Of a stretch of DNA of 64,000 bases, positions 11,276 through 21,724 are shown one piece after another (position 1 is the first letter of the stretch; every line of letters begins with the position of its first letter). The translations under genes were made by a program, and so were the position numbers. Under the pieces are notes generated by a model. It was not told the DNA's origin, made no database searches, and saw only the letters and a list, made by a program, of their open reading frames with translations. Source of the stretch: Gautieria morchelliformis (taxonomy: Eukaryota; Basidiomycota; Agaricomycetes; Gomphales; Gomphaceae); NCBI GenBank assembly GCA_015179125.1, contig WHVA01000239.1, forward strand, positions 1 to 64,000. Reading direction: 5' to 3'.

Positions 11276-13310
11276 TGGTGCCGGTCAAGGGTAGAGTGGC
11301 ACGTCGTCAGAGCCTCAAGATGGGAGTAAGAGATAAATTTTAACCTAAAATTGAATAGGACTGACCGTGAGTATGCCTGACTATAACTATGCATTGGTAC
11401 ATGTAGAAACTGAGCCCGGCGCTATAGCGGAAGTCGAAAAGTTCAAAAATCGCGTTTTTCAACCTGGCGCGTTAGGTACACTATACCAACTGCAATCTAT
11501 TTTGATTTTTCAGTCTCGTCGCACCCTAAATACTTTGGTTCCACGGCTCTACTGATGCATAATAACCCTCCCATCACTGGCTGGGAAGCGATAGAAGCCC
11601 ACGACGTCGACGAAAGACACCACATCCGATCGGCGGGTTCATATTCACACATATGTGTGGGATTTGACTCCCAAAGAATAAGACTGAAGGGTTGGAAACT
11701 CTAAAACCCTTAAATGTGCGTCATCTGCAAGTATCCGGGGGACCAGCTAAGAAGTGGCGGAGTTGGGCGATCATGCACTGCATGTACTGCCACGGTACGT
11801 GGCCGGTCGAGAGCATGGGTTTCCGGCGAAACATTTCATTTCTAGCGAATAATTTTCCTTTTTCTTGTGTTTTTTTTTTTTTTGAGGGGACAGCATGACA
11901 GGGCTGCTAGATATGAATGCACAATATGCCAGCAGCAAAAGACTTTTGCTCAGGAGATCATCGAACACTCACATTGGTTGCGTCATGCCTTCGTCGAATT
12001 CTCGGGAGTAATACGATAAACGTCTACAACGGAAGATGTGCGTCGACTTCCACAATTGAAGCTTCTCGGAATCCGGATGGGAACCTAATTTAGTTGGCTG
12101 GCACAGGTATCGATAATTATTTGCGGCACTGCGCTTGCGCAAGCATATTTTTGCTTGGGAGTTCCAAGGTCCGTGCTGGGTGGTCGCGCATCACGTTTCT
12201 TATAAGTAGCAGAGGTTGCTGAATTCCAGGAAGTCGAGTGCAGGGCGCGGCGGTTCATAGGTAATGTCGAAGCTTGGAGACAACACACGGGGTGCAGCAA
12301 GACGCCTTTGACGTAACGATGAGGAGAATACTGGATAATGGGTTCAATAAACAAGCTGTCACGAATGTCGAGAGCAAGCGGCCGTGTCAAATTATGTAAC
12401 GATACACGTCACTGCGTTGCCGCTTGCGTAAGCACTGGGTTATCAACATTTTCTTCAACTCAGCTGAAATGAGCCTAGATCTTCTCCGGTGGTTGCCGCC
12501 TTGCTGAGAGTTTGCAGGCTTTCCTAACCGACCTGATATATTCTTACAGTAAAAGACACACTCGTGCGTAGTAATGACACTTAAGCCACGGCGGTTCGCG
12601 ATTTCAATGGCGGTACACTAAAACTTTCTGGCGGTCTGGTGGCTAAGATTCTAATCTAACACCCTCACGAGCCTTCGCTCCTCTCTGCATGTCAAACCAG
12701 AGCATAATGAACCTTCGGTAGAAGCGTGTCAACCCGAATATTCATGTCTCCCTTCAAGGAGGGTTCCCGTTCATCACGCCACAACCTTCTGACAGATCTC
12801 ACTCAGGATTAGACAGATGATAATGGTTTCAGGCCTCGCATGAAAACCTAAGCTAGCTTCATTGCTTAGGATCGCCGCCCTGCGACTCTCCTGACTCACA
12901 CAGCATGAACGACCCGCTGTGCCAGTATTCTGTCCCATGGGAAGTCGACATGCACCATCGCATCCATTACACCTGCAAGAGACGAGGTAAGGAGCGTTAT
13001 CCCTCTGACCCTCGTTGACCTTACAATAAGATTTTGGTAAGAAAGATCCTTAAGGGGATGTTTGGCCTCCCCATACGATCCAAATATCAGTTAGCGAGCC
13101 TCTACTCAGAGGCGCCTGTACGGGTGTCGGGCGGCGAAACGGGCGTAACTGCATTCAGTCGAAGTATGACACATTTTTTGAATCAGTTCAAGCCGTGTTT
13201 CGGTTTAAGGTGAACTTCCGAGACTCCTTTTTCAATGCCCCAACTAGCTCATGGCGAAGCTGTTGTATACACCCAGGCTGTTACCAATACATTCTGAACT
13301 ATTTATTACG
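11276..13310. other. About 2 kb without a supported gene
   Basis: Only short, unrelated open frames are present. There is a poly-T run at about 11870-11884. I see no conserved motif, RNA gene or repeat shared with the rest of the window. Confidence 0.35.
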
Positions 13311-13719
13311 ATGGGCCCTCGTTCTACTCTTGCACCATTTGTCACTTGCCTATTTCTCCAAGCAGCCAATGCCGCGACCACTGGAATAGCCAGCAGCCGT
13401 CCCATAGGTAGACCTAGAGGCAGCCGCATTGCAGGGGGGATTATTGCTGCTATTGTTGTCCCATCTCGTAAGTCGACCCCGACAGCCCAAACCATTTCCA
13501 GCTGTTACTCAATTCATATTGTCAGTCATTGGTCTTAGTTTATTCGTTCTGTGTTGTGTGTGTGTCAACCGTATTTTGAGGCGTCGTGAAAACACCCACG
13601 GTACCGACCTGTACACTACCCCTGTAGGCCCAACGGTGACAAGTGGCATGAATTATGGCCCTGGAGTTGTGTACCATCATGGTGGGGAAGCTGTGTCTGC
13701 ACCCGTGAGCTTCCCATAG
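13311..13719 (+). CDS. Small single-pass membrane protein, unknown function
   Basis: Two exons (13311-13467 and 13526-13719) joined by a 58-base intron give about 116 residues. Residues 1-22 are hydrophobic and end in AANAA, like a signal peptide. A Gly/Ile-rich run starting GGIIAAIVV, continued in exon 2 as IGLSLFVLCCVCVN, forms one membrane segment and is followed at once by the basic stop-transfer stretch RILRRRE. The rest is a short Gly/Pro/Tyr-rich tail. This architecture is common among short mushroom proteins without known function. The last exon's 3' part is duplicated in tandem just downstream. Confidence 0.6.
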
Positions 13720-13934
13720 TCCTTAGTTGAGCCATGGCGTATAATCTCAGTGAAATACGTGCTCCACAGCAGACCCCTGTAGGCCCAACGGCGACCAGTG
13801 GCATGGATTATGGCCCTGGAGTTGTGTACCCTCATGGTGGGGAAGCTGTGTCCGCACCCGTGAGCTTCCCATAGTCCTTAGTTGAGCCATGGCTCCTAAT
13901 CTCAGTGAAATAGACCCCATGTGCTCCACAGCAG
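13618..13934 (+). repeat. Tandem duplication of the 3' end of the membrane-protein gene (155-bp unit)
   Basis: The segment 13618-13772, covering the last 34 codons, the stop and about 50 bp beyond, is repeated at 13773-13934 with few differences. The second copy keeps its frame and its stop, so loss of the first stop would extend the tail. Confidence 0.85.
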
Positions 13935-14756
13935 GCGCACTCTTATCCAGTGAGTCACCACTCTCATCCGCCAATTTATATGTCATCTCAACCAACTAGC
14001 CGGTCTCAACCACGGAGCCTTTCGTCGGTGGTTTCACAAACCCCAAAAACCATGTGCCTCCTCATTATTAAAGACATTGCTCTCAGACGGCATAGCTACT
14101 AGCAATGAGTATTTAGTAAATACTCATTATGGATTCTCCATACTTGCCAGCCGGGTGTCCATTATATTTTACTTGCAAATTGGACATTTAAATTAGGCGT
14201 CCATGAATCAGTGTTAGTGGAGAAAAAACATTTACGGGTAGTTCTTGGACTTCACAACGGACAGAAGCATGTGACATTTTCGAGGAACTTCGTAAAACCG
14301 GCTATACTTGAAAGGACTCTCTCGGTGAAGGTGTGCCCTAAGCCGTTCAATCGGTCTGTACGGAAGAGATTAGGTATCTCCTGGGATCTCCTATGTACCG
14401 TAGTCTCGGCTTTGTGTGCCAACAGTAATCGTGACCGTCGGCCTACTTACATAAGTGACGAATTCAGGTATTTTTGGCGACCGTCGATCGAGCGACGAGG
14501 CGCTGAGTAACCACAGGCTCTGTACGTTCTATCAACTGCCACGTATCGCTAAAAGCACAGCCTATCCACCACATCTCGTCTCGGTATTTGTGCCACTGTC
14601 ACTTGGTAAACCGCGGGAAACTAAGTACCTATATAGCACGTCACTTTTCAAGCTTCCAAAGCCCGCCACCTCCACATTCAAAAAGCTGTAACTCGTCAAA
14701 CACAATATTTCCAGCACGCTGCTCTTTCATTTGCTTCCTTTCGCTAATACTTGGGA
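13935..14756. other. Intergenic, nothing supported
   Basis: Open frames of up to about 100 codons (for example 14211-14510) carry no motif I recognise. The last part is presumably the promoter and 5' leader of the gene starting at 14757. Confidence 0.3.
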
Positions 14757-15611
14757 ATGCCTTCGGCCGTTGGTACAAGTAGAGTCACAAGCAAGAAGTC
14801 CAGAGGTGCGTAATACCTCATTTACCCAGTCTAAGAGCGATGCAGAAGAAAAGGAAAATCATAAATCTCCACAGGGGGACCCTCGAAAGTACGGAGAGGT
14901 GTTAAGCGTAGAGCACTCTCGACCTCCACCAGCTCACAGACGGGATCTCCCGTCAGCGAGGGCGCAACTTCAACTCAAGCTGTGCCTTCAGGTAATACAA
15001 TAAAAAAATTCGAATATCTTGAACGGGTGCTTATGTCTGTCGTTCCAGATCTACCTGTCTCTCCGTCTTCGATCGCAGGGGAAAATGAACCCGCCGTTGC
15101 GGTGGGAAGTAAACGGACACGTGATATCCCTCATGAAGATGAAACCCCCGCAAAGCGCATTCGATGTGAAAGCACAGATGTCCCGATTCCGGATACTTTG
15201 CAATCTAAATCATCCGCACAGAAAGCCGTCCTCCCTGCCCGTCGAAGCACTCGCCAAACAACAGTCTACGCGACCCAGGCATCGGAGGGGACGCTACGCC
15301 CGCCCGGACCTCCTGCCCTGGAAGCGGCCTTGCAGATAGCATTGGGGAACCTAGAATCCGAGACGTGGCGATACCTGTGGTCGAGTTACAAGAAACACCA
15401 GGGGCAGCCCCTTCCGACACCATCGGAAATAAAAGCGGCATGCCCTTCCGTCAGGCGAGCTGCAGAAGCTGTAGACCAGGCCGATCGCGAATTGGAGCAT
15501 GCTGTTGATCAGATAATGCTTGCCAACGCAAAAAAGACACGTCGTGGCGGCACCACCGCACCAAAAATCACCGACAAGGACACGACCTCAGAACTCCCTG
15601 TTTCAAGTTGA
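14757..15611 (+). CDS. Basic, nuclear-type protein of 242 residues, unknown family
   Basis: Three exons (14757-14805, 14875-14991, 15049-15611) join in one frame across introns of 69 and 57 bases, giving 243 codons with the stop. The N-terminus is basic (SKVRRGVKRRALS) followed by a Ser/Thr-rich stretch; further basic clusters (SKRTRD, AKRIR) could be nuclear localisation signals. The C-terminal third is helical and charged (EIKAACPSVRRAAEAVDQAD). I do not recognise the family. The choice of start rests on the first ATG whose exon keeps frame through both introns. Confidence 0.6.
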
Positions 15612-16570
15612 AACTAGATGAGGATCGATATCGCTTCACACTGGGAACCGCGGTGCCCATACAACTGTCATCCAAGGCTGGTCAGCACAACCATCTAGGA
15701 CTCTTGCATATGGACTGCAGTATCACCGTTATCACATTCTTCGGCACCAACTTTGCCAGCCGCATGTCCCAGCGTCTCACATACGGCAGAATTTCAAATG
15801 TGGATATACAAGCATCGTCCTGCGACCTCGTTGCAACTTTGAATTAATAGTTTTTCCTGTTCTTTATGCACTGTCTAATTCGCATCACATCAGTTCTTGT
15901 CTCCGCCAATGTATTTTCCCTATTCCCAAACATCTGAAAATACACTAATACACTGAGGGACACATAACTAGTCAGCCCGGGCCCACAGCACCGTACATGT
16001 AGGGATTATGGGGGAGACCGATATTTTTTGCCACTGGCGGACTGGCGTCGCAGAAGTACATACTGAGTGTTCTGACAGTTAAATTCTCGACCACAACTAT
16101 TCCAATGGACCGAACGTTCGTCATCAGATGTGGCATCAAAGGGTGAATGCTTTGATAGTTGCCGTCCGATTCCAATATTTACGGGCTGGCATAGCAGTCC
16201 CAATGCGGGAATGCGAAGCCCGGTGTCTTCCGCTATTATCCTCAAGGAGCCTAACGTAACAACTTGAAATTGGAGTGAGAAGTCTCAGTGAGGTCGTGTA
16301 TTGGTATTATTCTTGGACACAGCGTGCCGAGATAGCGACTATAATATATCGAGCTGTATACTTGCAGCTGCAGGACGCTTCGAGCTTCTGAGAGTTTTGC
16401 CGTCATCGGGAGTTGTGTTGGCAATTCGAAGCTACATCCAGACATTCATGATGTCACATCCTGCATGCATGGCATGAACCATGCGACTGGATTAGATAAA
16501 GTGGATTTCCCTGTGAAAACGCTGGCCAGAACAGCGAGACAGAAATTTGACCATGACTAAGCGAGGCTGC
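15612..16570. other. About 950 bp without a supported gene
   Basis: Minus-strand open frames at 16006-16245 and 16251-16445 might be two exons, but no motif supports them. No repeat is seen before the TIR at 16571. Confidence 0.25.
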
Positions 16571-16914
16571 AACGTGGGGGATTTAAGGCCCAGCCAAACG
16601 ATTTCCTTTTCGAGAGACACCCAAAAATAGCAATTAGCGCCAGGATACTTCGGCGATTCCCCCTTTAGGGCTTCGACGAGATATTTTCTCTGAGTCCTTC
16701 GGCGTTGTCCACGACGACTGTGTCTTACTTAATCCCAGCAGCCGCGCTCACTACAAATGTGCACGAAAAGTCAACCTACAGAACTCTAAAGTGTGTCAAA
16801 CATTTTGAAGACCGTGGAACCACAAAGCTCGCGGCTTTTGTCTCACGATAGATCTTTCCAGGACAGCGCGTGCTAGAGAAATGCCATTGTTTGCATATTC
16901 TGCACAATGTTTAT

Positions 16915-16985
16915 GATAGCTCAGTGGTCTGAGCATTTGTTGTAGTATTTGTAGGCGTTGGTTCGATTCTCGTTGTACTGTTTTG
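16915..16985 (+). repeat. tRNA-like sequence with A and B box, probably a SINE head or tRNA remnant
   Basis: TAGCTCAGTGGT at 16917-16928 fits the A box of RNA polymerase III promoters and GGTTCGATTCT at 16960-16970 fits the B box, at the spacing of a tRNA gene. The acceptor arms do not pair well, so this is not a functional tRNA. It is followed by unrelated body sequence and an A/T-rich TTTTATG tail at about 17231-17305, the layout of a SINE. Confidence 0.5.
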
Positions 16986-17230
16986 CTTCGCAGGTTATTA
17001 AGAAATTTGCCACTGGTTAATTCACTTTTGCATCCATTATATCATGGAGCGGTTAAATTCACGAAACACTCATACTATTTGGAATGCACGAACGAGGCTT
17101 TAGCGTGCCGACCTGAACCGACCCGGTTCGGGGGACCCCCGAGCGCAGCGAGGGAGGGGAGGGTCGGTGAATGGTCGGTCCTCTTCGTGCGCCTGGCAGA
17201 CGCGATAAAACCTCGACCCAAGTGAAAATA

Positions 17231-17305
17231 CCCTTTTTGTCTTATTTTTGTTTTATGTGTTATGTTTTATATTTTATGTTTTATGTTTTATATTTCATGT
17301 TTTGA
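17231..17305 (+). repeat. TTTTATG-type simple repeat tail
   Basis: Imperfect repeats of TTTTATG/TTTTATA run for about 75 bp inside the TIR element, downstream of the tRNA-like segment and a GC-rich stretch. Confidence 0.8.
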
Positions 17306-17783
17306 TTCTTACCCCACGCTATGGAAGGACTTAGAGAAAATATCTCATCGAAGCCCTAAAGGGGAATCGCCGAAGTATCCTGGCGCTAATTGCTATTTTT
17401 GGTGTCGCTCGAAAAGGAAATCGTTTGGGTGGGCTGTACATCCCAACGTGGGCATGACCATGGGCGCCAGGGTATCGGGATCGGTCCTACTCGACTCCCT
17501 ACTACTGCAAACGCGCACGAGGCTTCTTCGTGCGACAATTTCAAGCTGGTGCTTATGAGTGCCACCCACCATTACGCGGCTGTTGGTGACATCTTACCCA
17601 TGTCCGGTGTGCGAACGCGGATCGAATATTCATTACCATGTCACCCAGCAAGAGGTCATTGGGGATTCGAAAGAACAACGTCGATGATCCTATCGCGTAT
17701 GCCAGAAACACCTTCACGAAACGACAGAGCACGCCACGGAGAGGGACTCCTTCGCAGAGTCTCCGTCCGAGGTCTCTTCTGTT

Positions 17784-18773
17784 ATGTGTGGCGAAGACTT
17801 TGACGTAGAGGGCTCGTCCGCTTTGCAGGTTCCTGTTCGGAAGAGCTTCCTAGGATTGCTTTGCGCGCTGAAGGGAAGACACATCACGTGGAGCGGCTTG
17901 GATGCTTCGTTGGACCTGGTCGTTCGCATAAGACGAGATGCCGCTGAAACCAAGGACCCGGTCGTCGTTGTGCCTTTCGACGATGTGCTGGAGTATGTGA
18001 ACGACATAGAAAGGCAATGCACGTTTGCGAGACGGCGAGAGGCTAACCACAACCCGAGAGACGTTGGCATGATTTGGAGACACGCGGAGGGCTGGCTCGG
18101 GCGTCTTCGTCTAGTATGCATGCTGGGAATAAACATTGGAGGCTCAGCCGCTTTGGGTGTGCACGCGTCTAACGTTGACGGAGAAGATCTTTGCGTGATG
18201 GGACCTTGGCGAAGAGCTCCCCCATGATCGTGAGAAGGAGCGTTCGTGTGCAGATCGGTACTTGGTTATACTTGTTCGCCACAAGGATGCACTGCGTCAC
18301 AAAAGTCATCTTGTCCAACTCCTCTAGCATGACGCTGTTGAACGCGGAGACATGTTCGGCAACGCGGAAGTACATGGGTATCACGATGCCTTGACATCGT
18401 TGCGAGCGAGTACATTCCTATGATAAGCGTGTGCTCCCTGATCCTGGCATGCAACTACCTTCCGGATCCAAAGAGACACACGGAGTGGTACACAACAGCC
18501 TTCAGCCGTCGTGCCATCGTGATACCCATGTACTTCCGCGTTGCCGAACATGTCTCCGCGTTCAACAGCGTCATGCTAGAGGAGTTGGACAAGATGACTT
18601 TTGTGACGCAGTGCATCCTTGTGGCGAACAAGTATAACCAAGTACCGATCTGCACACGAACGCTCCTTCTCACGATCATGGGGGAGCTCTTCGCCAAGGT
18701 CATGGACACTCATTCCCGCTACCCGGACCCAGTCAAAGAATCTAGTCAAGGCTTGACGTATAAAGCGAGGTAG
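17784..18773 (+). pseudogene. Hypothetical coding region disrupted by an inverted duplication
   Basis: An open frame at 17784-18227 and another at 18420-18773 lie in the same phase. The second contains a plausible polypeptide (IPMYFRVAEHVSAFN, FVTQCILVANKYNQV). Between them lies a reversed copy of part of the second frame, so a single gene may have been broken by the inverted repeat at 18202-18701. I do not recognise the protein and cannot exclude that the first frame is unrelated. Confidence 0.35.
18202..18701. repeat. Perfect 187-bp inverted repeat with 126-bp spacer
   Basis: The arm 18202-18388 is the exact reverse complement of 18515-18701; I found no mismatch. The spacer is 18389-18514. 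Both arms carry the same coding stretch (LLLTIMGELFAKV on opposite strands). Perfect identity amid diverged neighbours points to a recent event or an assembly fold-back. Confidence 0.9.
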
Positions 18774-18845
18774 CTTACCCAGTGATGACCCAGAAACCAT
18801 CCACCCACCTCAAAATACTGTCCCAAATTCAAGACCAGTTGAATA

Positions 18846-19567
18846 ATGGCGAACGTTTCTAACACATTTTCGCGTCCCCCGATCGATGGCACGTTGACAG
18901 TCGACCAGTTGTATTATTGGCATCGTGTCCATTCCCCCAGGGTTGCCGCATTCGTGTTCCCTAAAGAGAATGGCCTTCAGGTATCCTTCCCATCTAGCAT
19001 TAATTATGTGGTCATTCTCACTCTCAGCAAAGACCACCTTAACATCGAAGGCATTGCAGACGGTATCACCAAGGGAGCGGAGATTATACAAAGCTCTATT
19101 CCTGAATCACAGGGCACGAATAACCGGTTACAGCAGCGTGATCCTATCGTCGTTGGAATTGTAGCCGCGTCGGTTCGCTTACACGTTAGCATCACTGCGT
19201 GCACCCTAACACCATATCTCTATGCAATAGATGTCATCACCTATACCACATATATTTTCTCCCATATACGTCTCACACATCCAAGCGCTTCCGGTCGCCC
19301 TCTACTTCCATTCCCAATCTCTCCTCGTAACTCGGCAGCCGCAGTGGCTCATCTTGTCCACACGCCACAGGTGTTAAATACCTTTGGGTCACAGAAGGCC
19401 CCACGAGGGCGATTGCGGAAGAAGCACTGGGGCAGGGAGCCCTGGTAAATACGGTGATCATGTCATTTCTCTCGTTTGCTGAGAGGTGCTCGAGTACCCC
19501 AGAAGCCATCTTGTCTGCGTCGGAGAAACACGACCATGCGTCTCTCTCGACCAACCTGCACTGATCC
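18846..19567 (+). pseudogene. N-terminal fragment of an AMP-binding adenylate-forming enzyme
   Basis: Exons read DGTLTVDQLYYWHRVHSPRV, then ESQGTNNRLQQRDPIVVGI, then LLPFPISPRNSAAAVAHLV. This is the start of the adenylation domain of mushroom adenylate-forming reductases (NRPS-like). A good donor follows IVAAS at about 19171 and an acceptor lies at about 19231. The adenylation core motifs, the carrier domain and the reductase domain are missing, and the frame shifts after HTPQ near 19370. I treat it as a truncated copy. Confidence 0.6.
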
Positions 19568-19885
19568 TGCACTGTTCAGGCTAGTCTCGTTTCCCCCCCC
19601 TTCAGGTGTTTTGTGTCTGAGTATGGATCGTGTCTTTTCTTACGATAGGATCAACTGCGTTTCCTAAACCTCGGACATTGACACATCGCTTTCTCCTTGA
19701 CGTTTCACAATACTTCAGTAATATCATCAAGCAGCCAATAATGCTTTGCTGACCGGAATGACAAGTTAGATTATAGCGGTCTTAAGCTTGAATGCGAAAT
19801 CCTGGCCATACACGGCTCACCTTTATATCGTCAGTTTACTCGTATCGTCTCGTTTATATACCTCACAAATCACCACTCATCCTCA

Positions 19886-20150
19886 GATGCTATCCAGCCG
19901 CTCCTCGTCCAGCCGCTCCATCTCCAGCCGCTCTACGTCTATCCGTTCCCTTTCCAGCCGCTCTTTCTCTAGCCGTTCCTTTTCTAGTCGCTCGTCTTCT
20001 AGCCGTTCCTGCTCCAGCCGCTCCGGCTCCAGCCGCACCATCTCCAGCCGCTCCTTGCCCAGCCGTTCCTTGTCCAGCCGCTCCTTGTCCAACCGCTCCT
20101 TGTCCAGCCGCTCCTTGTCCAGCCACACACTCTCTAACCGTTCCCTTTCC
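19886..20150 (+). repeat. 15-bp minisatellite, about 17 units, open on both strands
   Basis: Units of the form TCCAGCCGCTCCNNN repeat with small changes. The plus strand gives SSRS-type Ser/Arg repeats in one frame and Pro/Ala repeats in another; the minus strand gives [10 protein letters not shown] repeats that would form a charged helix. No flanking exon or conserved gene is evident, so the frames may merely follow from a 15-bp period that excludes stops. Confidence 0.85.
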
Positions 20151-20329
20151 TTCCATACAGGGCTATCCGGAAACTAGGGTGCGCACTACGTTTTGTGCAC
20201 GCATCACCTACTAGTAGCCCATACAGCCTATCCACTCTAGATGGGGCCACTTCTCCGCCGTTTGGCTTGTCATGACTCGTGAGTCAACCATGAACTATGT
20301 ATCCAAAGTTGCGTTTTCTGACACGTCAC

Positions 20330-21080
20330 TGCTCCCTGTATCAGTTAGTGATGGCCGCTATGCCGCCCACAAGGTGTCCTCCGCAAATTACAGTGGGACC
20401 ATGAAGGACGAGATATCACTTCTTATGAAGGCATGACAGTGTGCCTCCAAAGCTGTTGTCTCGCGACATGGCGACACTGAATTCGTAGAACATTTGGGCG
20501 CCAGACATGACATCTCGCTTCTTGATTATTTCTCCACTCGTGGATGGTCCAGAAACGAAAGTCAGCGAGCACGGAGAGCTCGCTGGGGTCCCGATGAACC
20601 TGGTCGGAGTGATTGCCAAACAAGTATTAATGGGCCTTGAGTATTTGCACGATGAGTGTGGATTGGTTCATACAGATATCAGACCTGAGAACATCTGTAC
20701 GCACCCAGAGTATCCTCTGAACCATCTCATTATGAACAGAACAATATTGATTTTAGTTGTCGTCTACCAAATACACAGAAGCATATACGTACCCAGCTCA
20801 TATCATCCCCAACTCTTCCTGGTCTCCGTGTCACGATCCCCAGTGATCGTCCAAAATGTAGGGATCTCCTATCACGAAGATATGTTGAAATGAACTGCTC
20901 GCAGCCAATTCCGAGCCCGCCGTTGCCTATTGCTCTTTAAACTCCCGCCCTTTAAACTCCCACCACTCCTCAAATTTGTTGTCGCGGTCGCGATCACGCG
21001 GCACACGATCATGGCACCGTCGCCACCATCCCGTCAACGTGCATATTTCGGACCTTGGAAACGCAACACCGGTCAACCGG
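20330..21080 (+). pseudogene. SRPK-type protein kinase fragment
   Basis: Readable pieces are a lysine-strand-like AAHKVSSANYS (about 20370), LDYF near 20525, then GVPMNLVGVIAKQVLMGLEY and DECGLVHTDIRPENI (about 20600-20695), where HTDIRPEN is the catalytic loop, then NVHISDLGNATPVNRHY (about 21030-21085), where DLG replaces DFG as in SR-protein kinases. The pieces are in different frames with stops between them, and the sequence turns into a copia element right after the DLG motif. The C-lobe is missing. It is a broken copy. Confidence 0.68.
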
Positions 21081-21084
21081 CACT

Positions 21085-21507
21085 ACATATTCGGCATGTT
21101 TATTCAGATTGATGGGGGCACTATTTCATGGAGTTGCCAGAAACAATTGATAGTGGCCCTCTCATCAACTGAAGCCAAATTCGTCGCCCTGACCCATGTG
21201 GGCAAAGAAGCTCTTTGGATGCGCCATTTTATTTCTGAAATATTCCAACCACTGAAAAGACCCGTCCAAGTTTATTCAGACAATCAATCAGCCATTGCAA
21301 TTACTTATGGCACTCAACAACACATGAGAACCAAGCATTTTGACATCAGGTTATATTTCCTTTGAGATATAATCAAAAATCAAGAAGCCAAGCTTGTGTA
21401 TTTGCCAACCAAACAAATGTTGGCAGATATTCTCACTAAAGGACTTCCTAGTCCTAGAGTGAAGATCCTCAATGAGAAGCATGGAATATATTAGGCTTGA
21501 GGGGGGG
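21085..21507 (+). mobile_element. Copia retrotransposon 3' end: RNase H remnant and polypurine tract
   Basis: The frame reads IDGGTISWSCQKQLIVALSS, STEAKFVALTHVGKEALWM, VYSDNQSAIAITYG and RTKHFDIRLYFL, the Ty1/copia RNase H domain, then LPTKQMLADILTKGLP. An in-frame TGA follows RLYFL, and in the STEAE motif the second acid is changed to K. A polypurine tract (GAGGGGGGG) ends at the LTR start at 21508. Gag, protease, integrase and most of the reverse transcriptase are absent, so this is a truncated, dead copy. Confidence 0.85.
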
Positions 21508-21724
21508 TGTTGGGTGCATTTATGCTCCTGCACCAAAATCAAGCCAAATAAATTCCACCATTCACTTTTCTTTCCAATTTCTTTTCAGATCGTTCCCCTA
21601 TGATCACTTTATTCTTCCGAAATTTTCTGAAATTTTCTATTGAAGATTTGTACTTCTATTTCGATTTGTTTTTCTTTTTTCACAGCCAGCTCTCTTATGT
21701 AAGATAGTGGACACCAGGAATCAG

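Larger units (their letters stand above)
16571..17450. mobile_element. Non-autonomous TIR element (about 880 bp) with tRNA-like core
   Basis: The arm at 16571-16699 and the arm at 17325-17450 are reverse complements over roughly 115-125 bp with few differences (shared core at 16591-16699, for example CCAAACGATTTCCTTTTCGA). Nothing in between codes for a transposase. I could not define a target duplication, and the outer ends fade gradually, so the exact borders are approximate. The long arms and short non-coding interior suggest a MITE-like or foldback element. Confidence 0.7.

Noticed and set aside
16915-16985. Functional tRNA gene
   Set aside because: A and B boxes fit, but the acceptor stem does not pair and the body continues into repeat sequence, so I call it a tRNA-like remnant or SINE head.
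18169-18384. Minus-strand open frame with a plausible peptide
   Set aside because: It is the reversed arm of the perfect inverted repeat; the same peptide is encoded with native flanks on the plus strand at 18515-18701.
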